The translations under genes and the position numbers were made by a program. Under the pieces are notes generated by a model, which was not told where the DNA came from, did not search any database, and saw only the letters and a list, made by a program, of their open reading frames with translations. DNA of 64,000 nucleotides. Source: JAPOUP01 sp965203605 (GTDB taxonomy: Bacteria > Pseudomonadota > Alphaproteobacteria > Rhodobacterales > Rhodobacteraceae). Each line of letters opens with the position of its first letter. Within the stretch, counting starts at the first letter, position 1. Below, one piece after another: positions 27,564-36,804 of this stretch. The stretch lies in the NCBI GenBank assembly GCA_965203605.1, contig OZ241902.1:2790001-2854000 (forward strand). Direction: 5' to 3'.

Positions 27564-27928
27564 CACTCCCATTCCAGCGCTCCTTTCTTCCACTCATAGG
27601 CGAATCCGATGGTAAGGACCGCCAGGAATACCATCATTGACCAGAAGCCTACCGGTCCAACGTCCTTGAACGCCACCGCCCAGGGAAAGAGGAACGCGAC
27701 CTCAAGGTCGAATATGATGAAGAGAATGGCAACGAGGTAGAAGCGGACATCGAACTTCATTCTCGCGTCGTCGAACGCATTGAATCCGCATTCGTAAGCA
27801 GAGACCTTCTCGGGATCCGGATTGCGGACGGCCAGAACGGCCGCGGCAGCGATCAGGACAAGACCCAAACCTACGGCGAGTGCAAGAAAAACCAGAATCG
27901 GGAGATAGTCGGAAGCGATCGATTCCAA
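27563..27928 (-). CDS. nuoA: NADH-quinone oxidoreductase subunit A (TTG start)
   Basis: Three-helix membrane subunit, 121 aa, first gene of the operon. Family segments are SAYECGFNAFDDARMKFDVRFY, read in two parts, and FIIFDLEVAFLFPWA. The start is TTG at 27928, preceded by AAGGAG seven bases upstream on the minus strand. No ATG or GTG would give a full first helix. The weak start codon on the lead gene may limit expression. Confidence 0.95.
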   Translation of the reverse strand: MESIASDYLPILVFLALAVGLGLVLIAAAAVLAVRNPDPEKVSAYECGFNAFDDARMKFDVRFYLVAILFIIFDLEVAFLFPWAVAFKDVGPVGFWSMMVFLAVLTIGFAYEWKKGALEWE

Positions 27929-27976
27929 AGCGTTCTCCTTATACGGCGCAGGCTGCGCATACTTCTGCTGAGAAGA

Positions 27977-28005
27977 TCAATATCCCCAGCGCTACAAAGG
28001 GTCAA
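27977..28005 (-). promoter_or_regulatory. Candidate sigma-70 promoter of the nuo operon
   Basis: On the minus strand TTGACC (28005-28000) and TATTGA (27982-27977) are 17 bp apart, about 50 bp before the nuoA start. The -35 box matches five of six consensus bases, the -10 three of six. A decayed hsdR fragment begins just upstream. Confidence 0.5.
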
Positions 28006-28030
28006 CCTCTGGAGGTCCCCGCTCGCGGAA

Positions 28031-28709
28031 ATGGCCGGTATTGCACTTAGGAATGGAAGTGGGGTAAATGACATTGAAGTGCGGCAGGACGAGTTTCGCC
28101 AATTGTGCCGGAGCTATCTGCGGCTCTACACTCTCATCGCACAGGTGGTGCGTCTCGATGATATAAGTCTGGATAGGATGCACGAATATCTTGACTGGCT
28201 GGTTCGGATGCTTCCCAACCGGCAGGTGCCGCTGGAAATCGCGGTCACCAATGACATGCTGAGCCTACGGAAGTTCAGGACCGAAGAAAGGGAGCGCGGC
28301 AACGCATCGACGTCACCGGGCGGGCAAGACTCGGTCACGGCGATCGAGGAGTTTGGCGCCAGGCCCTATTCCGAAGACGAGCAGGGGGAACTGTCGGAAA
28401 TTCATGAGAGCCTTCAACAAGCGCCCTGGCACGGATTTCACGGAAGGCGACATGATCCGGATCCAGCGGGTCAATCTTGACATCCTGGACGATCATGTGG
28501 CCGAAATGCTGCGCAATGACCCGCCTGATGTCGTATTCAACGCTCATTCGCAAGCGTTCTTCAAAGGGCTGTTCGGATGTTCCAGCGGGAAACCGAGATA
28601 CGCAACATCATCATGCAGGACGGGGAGGCCCGGGAGTAAAGCCAAAATGCATTTCTTCAACAGAGCGATGAGGGAAGCGAGACGGATGGCCGAAGGGCAA
28701 CAACAGTGA
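28031..28709 (+). pseudogene. Type I restriction enzyme R subunit (hsdR) 3' remnant
   Basis: Only the C-terminal helical domain of HsdR can be read, spread over several frames. Frame 1 gives RQDEFRQLCRSYLRLYTLIAQ and LSEI. Near 28405 it shifts to RAFNKRPGTDFTEGD then AEMLRNDPPDVVFNAHSQAF. Near 28570 it shifts again to MFQRETEIRNIIMQDGEARE, and finally KMHFFNRAMREARRMAE. Each piece follows the HsdR C-terminal order (GTDFTEED, NPPDVVFDAFSQAFF, HFFNRAL). The upstream motor and nuclease parts are gone. No hsdM or hsdS is in this window. Confidence 0.78.
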
Positions 28710-28833
28710 ACGTCAGAATTGCCAATAAACACAAAAATGCCAGAATTTGGCAAAGCACCGAATGGTTGGTCGGTTCACCCATTAGGAGCCTACAGGATCG
28801 TATCAACGGAGCCAAGTCCAGAGTGTTGTTACG

Positions 28834-29256
28834 ATGAGAAGATATAGGAAATACAACCCGAAGCGCCGCCTCGCCAGTCCCGGAACGCATACTGAGCAGC
28901 AACTGGCCAAACTCTCTCGGGCCGTGAGATACTCGGGTAATCCGGAACATAAGCGTAGTCCGGGTGACTTTGGCCTGACACCACCGGCGCAACCTCGCCG
29001 GGGCAAGAGCTTGTGCGACACAGTGGGGATATTCACGCGCACCGATGCCATCAATTACATTCGTCTGGGCCTCGAACGAGGCGCGGTGAGTGAACAATTT
29101 GTCGATGACTGGCCAAAGATTGTATGGGCCGTGACCGAAGACGGCGTGCCGTTGGAAGCGCAACGGGATGGGACGGGAAGCTATCACGGCTATCCAATGC
29201 CACAGGAGGATCCTATGGCCGCCGAGATATTGAGGTTTTGGACCCGGAATGGCTGA
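28834..29256 (+). CDS. Unknown 140-aa protein coupled to an ImmA/IrrE-like gene
   Basis: I do not recognise a named family. The basic N-terminus (MRRYRKYNPKRR) is followed by LCDTVGIFTRTDAINYIRLGLE, which may be helical, and the compact C-terminal motif WAVTEDGVPLEAQRDGTG, then YHGYPMPQEDP. Its stop overlaps the start of the next gene by 8 bp, so the two are translationally coupled and likely work together. The coupling, small size and island setting suggest a toxin-antitoxin or defence pair, which is inference. No strong ribosome binding site is visible before the ATG. Confidence 0.7.
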   Translation: MRRYRKYNPKRRLASPGTHTEQQLAKLSRAVRYSGNPEHKRSPGDFGLTPPAQPRRGKSLCDTVGIFTRTDAINYIRLGLERGAVSEQFVDDWPKIVWAVTEDGVPLEAQRDGTGSYHGYPMPQEDPMAAEILRFWTRNG

Positions 29257-30619
29257 CTTTCGTTTTGACTTTGAATGGGTTTCGTATCCCGACGATGACC
29301 TGAAAGTCGGCGAAACCACGGCACAACTCGAAATCCATGTCGACGGTCTCTGTCTCACGCGCAATGAAGACGCATGGTCCAGAACTGTCCGGGAGTATGT
29401 GATTGTGTCTTTGTACCCGTTGGCAATGTGGTTCGCATCGTCTTGGTGGCGGCTCAATCATGAAATTCTACCCTCTGATGCTAGAATGTGCCTGGCGCAT
29501 GACTGGCGAATGAGCCACGAACTGGCTGCCGCCAACATGGGCTTTGTCTGGCCGAACCTCATACTGGCCCCTGATCTGGATGAAATGCGTATTTGGGCTC
29601 AAGCATCACAGGCCCGTGGGCAAACCCCCGTAAAGTATCTGCATGGGTTAAGCCGTTCGCGAACTGTTCCGAGGGAGAGATTTGTTCACGAGGTATCTTC
29701 GTTTATCAACCATGTCGTCGCACGCCTTCATGAATCAGGGCTGCACGATTCCGAACTTGCCCAACTCTGGACGCTTATCTTGGAAGACCAGACGAACCCG
29801 GGTGAGTGCCAAAAAAGACGGATCGAAGCCGAACTTGGCTTTGATCCAGAAGAAGGCCCTGCTGCCTTGATCAGGCAAGCGATATCGCTGGAAGAAATGG
29901 TCGGGTCGGCATCCTTCTCCGAACTCGCCGGAGCATATGCGGGAAGCAAGGGAAACCGGATAGAGGCAATGAGTGAGTTGATTGCTTCAAACGGGATCGT
30001 TGGGAAGCCCGATATACCGATTATGGATTTCGATCAGCCCGTTCGCAAACCGTGGAAGCGCGCCGTGTCGGCCGCGCATGAACTGAGACAGCAGATTGGT
30101 GAACCCGGTGGAGCACTCTCCAACGATGTTCTCTATAATCTGCTTGGCCTGTCGAAGCGGGATGTTGAGAACTGGTGCCCCTCGGGAAGGACAAAGGCTT
30201 CCGTCGCGGAGGCCGCTGAAAGACAGAACGTGAAATTCATCCCACGGAAAAAGCATCCGGTCTCTGGGCGGTTTGAACTGGCAAGGTTCATAGCAGACTA
30301 TGCCCGATCGAGAAAACTTGATCCCAAATCCTGGTTGGTGACGGCGGACCTGTCGACCGCAAGGCAGAAATTTCAGCGCGCCTTTGCCGCAGAGTTCCTG
30401 TGCCCCATCTCATCTCTGGTTGAATTCCTTGATGGCGACTTCTCTGAATCAGCCCTTGAGGATGCGGCAGATCACTTTGCCGTCAGCGAACAGACCATCG
30501 AAGCATTGCTCATGAACAACGGGTACTTTTCGCGTCCCTCTCTGGAAGCGGATATGCCATATGATCTGGCTTGGGACAGGTCGAGCCATAAACTTATCGA
30601 CTCCTTCAGCAATCCATGA
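29249..30619 (+). CDS. Large protein with a degenerate ImmA/IrrE-like C-terminal region
   Basis: A 456-aa protein. The N-terminal half begins FRFDFEWVSYPDDDLK and has an aromatic conserved-looking core (VSLYPLAMWFASSWWRLNHE, DWRMSHELAAANMGFVWP). The C-terminal part has QKFQRAFAAEFLCPISSLVEF and FAVSEQTIEALLMNNGYF, the layout of the ImmA/IrrE helices after the metal site. The HExxH zinc motif itself is missing, so it is probably not a peptidase. A middle HTH-like stretch (LYNLLGLSKRDVENWC) is possible. It is coupled to the preceding small gene and lies between an hsdR remnant and a Fic gene. Confidence 0.75.
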   Translation: MADFRFDFEWVSYPDDDLKVGETTAQLEIHVDGLCLTRNEDAWSRTVREYVIVSLYPLAMWFASSWWRLNHEILPSDARMCLAHDWRMSHELAAANMGFVWPNLILAPDLDEMRIWAQASQARGQTPVKYLHGLSRSRTVPRERFVHEVSSFINHVVARLHESGLHDSELAQLWTLILEDQTNPGECQKRRIEAELGFDPEEGPAALIRQAISLEEMVGSASFSELAGAYAGSKGNRIEAMSELIASNGIVGKPDIPIMDFDQPVRKPWKRAVSAAHELRQQIGEPGGALSNDVLYNLLGLSKRDVENWCPSGRTKASVAEAAERQNVKFIPRKKHPVSGRFELARFIADYARSRKLDPKSWLVTADLSTARQKFQRAFAAEFLCPISSLVEFLDGDFSESALEDAADHFAVSEQTIEALLMNNGYFSRPSLEADMPYDLAWDRSSHKLIDSFSNP

Positions 30620-31152
30620 TTCCCTGGCCACACTTCCATTCCGAAGTGTGACACCAGCCATTTCGGCATCCGGCCTCCAGGGGACCGGATCGGGTAGTCT
30701 GGCGGGTGGAAGACATATACCTGTCATGACAGCACGTTCCCAATCACATTGAGTTGGCCGCCTCGTCACTACGACGTTTTGATCTTCATCCGGATATCTG
30801 ACGCGCGATGATGGCCCAAGGACCTGCTAACCGAATGCCATTGCCTGACGGCCTCGGTCAGCAGTGCCATGCTGGGAGCCGGTCAACCGGCCAAGCGACC
30901 TTCCCGTCAGTTCTCGCATGAACCCGGCCGCCAACAAGCAGCCAGATGGCGACGCCGATTTCCGCCAGCGAAAATCGACCGGGAGGCGTTCCTGTGCAAG
31001 GCGCGCAAGGCTCAAACAAGGCACTTCAAGCGTCCCGTCAAGAGAATCACCTCCGTGAACGACCACTTGGCACGGCGACCGTTCAGTCATTCTCTTTCCG
31101 ATACACCTTATCACCTGCTAGAAACAAAATTCACCAGACGGGAACAAAATTC
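30620..31152. other. Intergenic region upstream of the Fic gene
   Basis: No gene is supported. An in-frame extension of the Fic reading frame to 30946 exists but is unconserved and low in quality. Just before the Fic start, ACAAAATTCA occurs twice about 22 bp apart (near 31129 and 31144), which could be a regulatory repeat. Confidence 0.35.
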
Positions 31153-32733
31153 ATGTCAACCGGGCAACAGGGACAGTTTTCGGGGCCAAGGAACGTCTTT
31201 CTGGAGCGTCGCCTGCCGGAGACCGCAACTCTAGCTGGTTACAGCGCACTGATCGATGCATATGACCTGACAGTTCCATTGCCCTGTAAGCTGTCCGCAA
31301 CGGGAAGCCACCACCGTATTTTCGAAGACGATGCCTGGCGCATCATGACACCGCGTCACGCCCCCAACGCAGACATCGATGGCCATCTCACCTTCGCACT
31401 CAAATACGAAGGGCTTGATCTGGCCGTTCTCAAAAGACTGTTCGAAGCCACAGGCCCTGACGCAATGGCAGAGATCGTTCGAAAGAGGCCGACAGGCAAC
31501 TACGCAAGACGCATCTGGTTTCTGTGCGAATGGCTTACTGGTGAGTTGCTGGACCTGCCCGATGCGAAAGGCGGTCGTTATGTTGCAGTTGTTGATCCAG
31601 AGCTTCAATTCGCCACAGAGGGAGAGAACGCTCCACGGTATCGCGTGAAGAACAACCTACCGGGAACAAGAGATTTCTGCCCGCTGGTCTTCCGCACACC
31701 AAGGCTTGAAAAGTTCATGGAAATGGACCTCCCGGAACGCGCCCGCGCTGCTGTCGCCGATGTGCCGCGTGATCTGCTCGCGCGAACGGCCGCGTTCCTT
31801 CTGCTGAAGGACTCACGCTCAAGCTACGCCATCGAAGGCGAACGGCCGCCTCAGGACCGCATTCAGCGCTGGGGCCGGGTCATCGGGGAAGCTGGCCGCC
31901 AGCCGCTTGACCGACATGAACTGTTGCGGCTGCAACGGATCGTCGTTGGCGATGCGCGCTTCATCAGGCTTGGCTTCCGCGAAGAAGGCGGCTTTGTCGG
32001 TGAGCATGACCGCGCGACAGGCATGCCCTTACCTGACCATATCAGTGCGCGGCATGAAGACCTGCCTTCTCTGATCGACGGCATGATCGCGTTCGGCCGG
32101 AGCGTGTCGCGACTCTCGGACCCAGTAGTGGCTGCCGCGATCCTCGCATTCGGCTTTGTCTACATTCATCCATTCGAGGACGGAAACGGCCGACTGCACC
32201 GCTACCTCATCCATCATGTTCTTGCGGAATGCGGTTTCAACCCGCCCGGCGTGGTCTTTCCTGTCTCCGCAGCGATCCTTGAGCGCATCGAAGATTACAG
32301 AACGGTCCTTGAATGCCATTCGGCGCGACTCCTGCCACTGATCACGTGGGAGCCGACGGACAGGTTCAACGTCCGGGCCTTGAATGACACGGCTGATTTC
32401 TACCGATTCTTTGATGCGACACCGCACGCGGAATTCCTCTACTCGTGCGTTCAGAAGACAATCGACGTGGATCTTCCATCCGAGACCGCTTTTCTGCGTA
32501 ACTACGATGCGTTCCGCAGCCAGGTCGAATCCATTGTCGAAATGCCCGAGCGCACAATGGATCTGTTGTTCCGTTTCCTGCGGCAGAATAGGGGCACCCT
32601 TTCACTTCGTGCCAGAGCGAATGAGTTCCGGGCATTGACCGACGGTGAAGCGGCGCGGATCGAACGTGCCTATGCAGAAACCATGGGTTCTGACGATGTA
32701 GCGTACGTTGCATCTGTCGCGAATCACGATTGA
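31153..32733 (+). CDS. Fic-domain protein with N-terminal inhibitory motif (class II)
   Basis: Fic enzymes usually transfer AMP from ATP to target proteins. This 526-aa protein has a full active-site motif HPFEDGNGRLHR, with the catalytic His near residue 339. It also has the self-inhibitory motif SYAIEG (Ser224 to Gly229) before the core, which places it with class II Fic proteins. A long C-terminal region (about 400-526) may be a winged-helix domain, as in larger bacterial Fic proteins. The ATG at 31153 starts the conserved part. Fic genes are frequent in type I restriction islands, and an hsdR remnant lies 2.4 kb upstream. Confidence 0.92.
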   Translation: MSTGQQGQFSGPRNVFLERRLPETATLAGYSALIDAYDLTVPLPCKLSATGSHHRIFEDDAWRIMTPRHAPNADIDGHLTFALKYEGLDLAVLKRLFEATGPDAMAEIVRKRPTGNYARRIWFLCEWLTGELLDLPDAKGGRYVAVVDPELQFATEGENAPRYRVKNNLPGTRDFCPLVFRTPRLEKFMEMDLPERARAAVADVPRDLLARTAAFLLLKDSRSSYAIEGERPPQDRIQRWGRVIGEAGRQPLDRHELLRLQRIVVGDARFIRLGFREEGGFVGEHDRATGMPLPDHISARHEDLPSLIDGMIAFGRSVSRLSDPVVAAAILAFGFVYIHPFEDGNGRLHRYLIHHVLAECGFNPPGVVFPVSAAILERIEDYRTVLECHSARLLPLITWEPTDRFNVRALNDTADFYRFFDATPHAEFLYSCVQKTIDVDLPSETAFLRNYDAFRSQVESIVEMPERTMDLLFRFLRQNRGTLSLRARANEFRALTDGEAARIERAYAETMGSDDVAYVASVANHD

Positions 32734-33336
32734 GAGCCGTCGTGACTTGCCAAGCTTGATGCGGCCTGCGCCGGAAGAGTCGTTGTGGTGGGCGAGAACA
32801 GGGGAAAGGCGCAGGCTTCATGTGTCGTGCCTGTCTTCCACCTCCGGCCGTTTGGAGGGAAGGGACAGCCGTTCGCTCAAGATCTTTCGTCGTGAAGTCT
32901 TTGGGAACTGCATATGAAAGAGATTCGCATATCCACGTGCGCACGATTCGCGTACATACGCATCGGCGTCACCGGAACGGCTACATTCCCAAGCGGATGT
33001 TACGCCGTTGGATAGCCCGCAGACCTTGAACGCATTCGCCAAGCGCCCCTGGAGTCTGATTGGAATTGGACCGGCGGCGTCGAACGGTTTGCCGACTTCC
33101 GGGCGCAACAGGTATGGAAGTTTCATACCTGCAGGTATTCCGTTGCAGAGAACCGTTCTGATGCAAAGTGCCTCTACGTAGCTGCTGCCCGCGGCGACCG
33201 CCCCATTCAGGACTGCCAAATGGACAATCCGAATCAGCGACCTTTCATCGGAAGAATCCAAATGATGTAGCCAGGAAATTGCCCTTGCCCGCTGAATTAC
33301 CGAGCCAAATCGGCCGCGTAAGCCATGGCCCGACGT
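32734..33336. other. Intergenic region after the Fic gene
   Basis: About 600 bp with no supported gene. Short open frames on both strands lack motifs and good start signals. No tRNA, terminator or IS end was recognised. It marks the end of the accessory island before the housekeeping block. Confidence 0.4.
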
Positions 33337-33882
33337 TCAGAAGTGAATCTCACCAACATCCGTGACCACCGCGTCCAAGGGCTGATCCGTTGTTTCCGTA
33401 GGAAGACACTCCACTTCCTGTACCGAATATGCGAAACCTATAGCCTGGATAGGACGGGTGCAGCGAAGCCTCTCAAGAGTCCGATCATAGAATCCTCCGC
33501 CATAGCCCAGGCGATAACCTCGCCTGTCAAACGCCACTAAAGGAACGATCAACACATGGGGTTCCACCACTTCCGACTTGACTGGAACCGGAGCACCATA
33601 TGGTCCCTCGACCATCTCGCAACCTGATGCCCAGCGATGGAATTCCAATGGCAGGCCCGCACCGCAAACCACCGGGACACAGACTTCGCCATCCCACTCC
33701 GCCATCACGGGAAGTGGATCAATCTCCGTCCGTATCGGTACATATCCTGCAAGCGCCCGACCATGCCAGGGCGCCAGCGTACTTTCCAGAACCTGCTGGG
33801 CAAGCCTATCCAGTCCGGTCCCATGTACGTCGCCGCGGCGCGTGAAAGCCGCCTGACGCACTTCGGCCTTCGTTAGGCTCAT
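33337..33882 (-). CDS. 5-formyltetrahydrofolate cyclo-ligase
   Basis: Converts 5-formyl-THF to 5,10-methenyl-THF using ATP, salvaging folate. The 181-aa protein has the family motif RLGYGGGFYDRTLERL, LIVPLVAFDRRG and the N-terminal basic helix with KAEVRQAAFTRR. Its ATG overlaps the mgtE stop by 4 bp (ATGA), so it is translated after mgtE although the functions are not obviously linked. Confidence 0.92.
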   Translation of the reverse strand: MSLTKAEVRQAAFTRRGDVHGTGLDRLAQQVLESTLAPWHGRALAGYVPIRTEIDPLPVMAEWDGEVCVPVVCGAGLPLEFHRWASGCEMVEGPYGAPVPVKSEVVEPHVLIVPLVAFDRRGYRLGYGGGFYDRTLERLRCTRPIQAIGFAYSVQEVECLPTETTDQPLDAVVTDVGEIHF

Positions 33883-35252
33883 ATCAGCACCGCGGCTGCG
33901 ATTCCTAGGAATGCGAAGAACCCGACGACATCCGTGACCGTCGTAACGAATGCACCGGAGGCCAGGGCCGGATCGACGCGGATCCGTTCCAGAACAACCG
34001 GAATTACAGTGCCCGCCAGACCCGCGACAACAAGGTTGATCACCATCGCCGCCGCGGCCACTGCAGCAAGCATTGGAGAGCCGAACCAGAGCAGCCCCAC
34101 GCCGCCCATCACCGCCGCAAAGAGAAGCCCGTTCACCGCGCCCACCAACACCTCACGCCGGACAATCCGCCATAGGTTCGAACCCGTCAGGTCCTTCGTA
34201 GCGATCGCACGGACTGCCACTGTGAGGGACTGAGTGCCCGCGTTGCCACCCATCGAGGCGATTATCGGCATGAGTATCGCCAGCGCCACTACCCTGGAGA
34301 TCGTATCCTCATATATTGCGATGACAGCCGATGCGAGAACCGCGGTCATCAGGTTTACGGCAAGCCAGGGAAACCGTCGGCGGATGGTGGTCAACAGCCG
34401 GTCCGCGAGGCTTGACTCGTCGCTCACCCCGGCAAGACGCAGGATGTCCTCCTCCGCCTCCTTGTCAAGAACCCCCATAGCGTCATCAATGGTGATGACC
34501 CCCACAAGCCGCCCGTACCGATCGACAACCGGGGCGGAGATCAGATGGTACTGGTTGAATGCATAGGCGACCTCAGCTTCATCTTCTTTCGTCTCAATCG
34601 TGTGGAAGCTGTCTGCCTCGATGTCCCTGAGCCTCTCCCCACGCGGATGTCCCAGAATTTTGCCCAAAGCGACATGGCCGGTTGGCCTGAATTTCGGATC
34701 GACAAGAATCATGTGGTAGAAATCTTCGGGCAAATCCTGACGGGTCCGCAGATGATCAATGGCGTCGCCTACCGTCCAGTGCCCAGGGGCGGTTACCAGT
34801 TCCCTCTGCATCAGCCGACCAGCCGAGAATTCCGGATAGGCCAACGCCTGCTCAACCGCCGCCCGGCGGGAGTCCTTAAGGGCATCCAACAGAGTTGTCT
34901 GCAGCGGCGTGTCGAGATCCTCCAGAATATCGACGAGATCATCGCTTTCCAGTTCACGAACCGCTTCGGAAAGGACTTCGGGCTCCAGCGCCTCGATCAC
35001 CTCCGTCCGGACCGCGTCATCGATTTCTGACAGGATTTCCCCATCGAATTCGGCACCGAGGGCCTCAAGAATCGTCTGCCGGGCCCTGGGGTCGACCTGT
35101 TCCAGAAGATCAGCGATGTCGGCGGGATGCAGATGTTCCAGGAGACTGGCGACCTGCGCCGCAGTTCCCGCCTCGGCCGCCTCCTGGACCGCCTGAACCG
35201 TTGTCTTGTCCAGTTCGTAGCGATCTTCCTCGATCAGGCTGTCATCGGCCAT
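33879..35252 (-). CDS. mgtE: Magnesium transporter MgtE
   Basis: Mg2+ channel of the inner membrane, about 457 aa. The order is typical: an N-terminal superhelical Mg-sensing domain (LEHLHPADIADLLEQVD), two CBS domains (HLRTRQDLPEDFYHMILVD and YAFNQYHLISAPVVD regions), a plug helix, then five membrane helices with the pore segment MPIIASMGGNAGTQSL. The ATG at 35252 is used; an ATG six codons upstream is also possible. No M-box riboswitch was seen upstream. Confidence 0.95.
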   Translation of the reverse strand: MADDSLIEEDRYELDKTTVQAVQEAAEAGTAAQVASLLEHLHPADIADLLEQVDPRARQTILEALGAEFDGEILSEIDDAVRTEVIEALEPEVLSEAVRELESDDLVDILEDLDTPLQTTLLDALKDSRRAAVEQALAYPEFSAGRLMQRELVTAPGHWTVGDAIDHLRTRQDLPEDFYHMILVDPKFRPTGHVALGKILGHPRGERLRDIEADSFHTIETKEDEAEVAYAFNQYHLISAPVVDRYGRLVGVITIDDAMGVLDKEAEEDILRLAGVSDESSLADRLLTTIRRRFPWLAVNLMTAVLASAVIAIYEDTISRVVALAILMPIIASMGGNAGTQSLTVAVRAIATKDLTGSNLWRIVRREVLVGAVNGLLFAAVMGGVGLLWFGSPMLAAVAAAAMVINLVVAGLAGTVIPVVLERIRVDPALASGAFVTTVTDVVGFFAFLGIAAAVLI

Positions 35253-35374
35253 GCCTGTCTCCTCTGGCATTCCGGGATGAATCGTGTTGCTCTTTCATCA
35301 GAATCCAGATGCCAACGCAAATCGTGCTTTGGCTCACCATTTCCTCGAGCCCTGCTCGCAGCGAAGAAGCGATC

Positions 35375-36664
35375 ATGACTGGAAAGACCCTCATTCTCGG
35401 ACAGACTCTCGGATTTCGCGCGAATCCGTTTCGCACGGACATTGAAGATGCGACTGTCCATGATCGACGTGGAAGCGTGCTGGTCGAGAATGGCCACATT
35501 GCCGCCACCGGTCCAGCGGACAGGATGCTCGTCGACCATCCGGATGCCACTGTTACAGACGTGGGCGACGCCCTCGTCACCGCGGGATTCGTCGACGCTC
35601 ATTCTCACTATCCCCAGACCGCCATCATCGCGAGTTGGGGCAAACGTCTGTTTGATTGGCTGAACACCTACACCTTTCCGGAGGAAGCCCGGTTTTGCGA
35701 AATGGATTACGCCAGCCGGATGGCGGAAAGGTACCTTGATCTGACATTGGCGAATGGGACCACAACCGTCTGTTCCTACTGTACAGTCCACCCTGAGAGT
35801 GTGGATGCGTTTTTCACCGCGGCGCGAACTCGAGGTGTTCGCGCCATCGGCGGAAAAACCTGCATGGACCGCAACGCTCCCGATGATCTGCTGGACACCC
35901 CCCAGTCGGCCTATGATGACAGCAAGACGCTGTTGAATAGGTGGCATGGAACTGAACGGCTGGGTTACGCCATTACGCCAAGATTCTCCCCTACCTCGAC
36001 GCCGGAACAACTCGAGGCACTCGGTGCTCTGTGGGCCGATCATCCCGACTGCCTGATGCAAACCCATATCTCTGAACAACCCGACGAAGTCGAATGGGTT
36101 CGCGAACTGTTTCCGGAAGCTCGTGACTACCTCGACACTTATGAAGCGCATGGCCTTCTAGGTCGCGGCGGCGTCTACGGTCATGCAATTCATCTAACTT
36201 CGCGTGAACGTGACCGACTACGCGAAGTGGAAGCCGGTCTGGTTCATTGCCCCACGTCCAACATGTTCATCGGTTCGGGGCTCTTCGACATGGCGGAACT
36301 CGTATCCACAAGACACCGGGTTGGTCTCGCCACCGATACAGGCGGCGGGTCATCCTTTTCGATGTTGCGCACAATGGCAGCGGCCTATGAAATCGGGCAA
36401 CTGAAGGGCAGCGCCCTGCATCCAGCGCAGTTGTACTGGCTTGCGACGGCAGGCTCGGCCCGGATCCTCAGGCTTGGCAATCTGATCGGCAACCTTGCGT
36501 CTGGACTCGAGGCGGACCTCATTGCGCTAGATCTCGCGTCCACTCCCGGGATTGCGCAGCGGGCCGCCCGGGCGGAAACCATCTGGGAGGCACTGTTTCC
36601 GACGATAATGATGGGCGATGATCGCGCTGTCAAAAAAGTATGGATCGCAGGCCAACCACTTTGA
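35375..36664 (+). CDS. guaD: Guanine deaminase
   Basis: Zn-dependent amidohydrolase converting guanine to xanthine, 429 aa. Metal ligands are visible in VDAHSHYPQ, MQTHISEQ and YGHAIHLT, with the catalytic Asp in ATDTGGGSS. PQTAIIASWGKRLFDWLNTY and FCEMDYASRMAERYLD are typical of GuaD. The ATG at 35375 gives the standard N-terminus MTGKTLILGQTLGF. It is divergent from mgtE. Confidence 0.94.
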   Translation: MTGKTLILGQTLGFRANPFRTDIEDATVHDRRGSVLVENGHIAATGPADRMLVDHPDATVTDVGDALVTAGFVDAHSHYPQTAIIASWGKRLFDWLNTYTFPEEARFCEMDYASRMAERYLDLTLANGTTTVCSYCTVHPESVDAFFTAARTRGVRAIGGKTCMDRNAPDDLLDTPQSAYDDSKTLLNRWHGTERLGYAITPRFSPTSTPEQLEALGALWADHPDCLMQTHISEQPDEVEWVRELFPEARDYLDTYEAHGLLGRGGVYGHAIHLTSRERDRLREVEAGLVHCPTSNMFIGSGLFDMAELVSTRHRVGLATDTGGGSSFSMLRTMAAAYEIGQLKGSALHPAQLYWLATAGSARILRLGNLIGNLASGLEADLIALDLASTPGIAQRAARAETIWEALFPTIMMGDDRAVKKVWIAGQPL

Positions 36665-36804
36665 TGACCCCTGTTTGACCTCTGACATCGGCGCCCAACA
36701 GCCTTGTATGCCCGTCCAAGGCGACGCCATGATCGGCGTCCCGGAGAATTGAAGCTGAACAGAGTGGGAACCGGAACGTGTCGATGCACTGTAGTTTGGC
36801 GATA

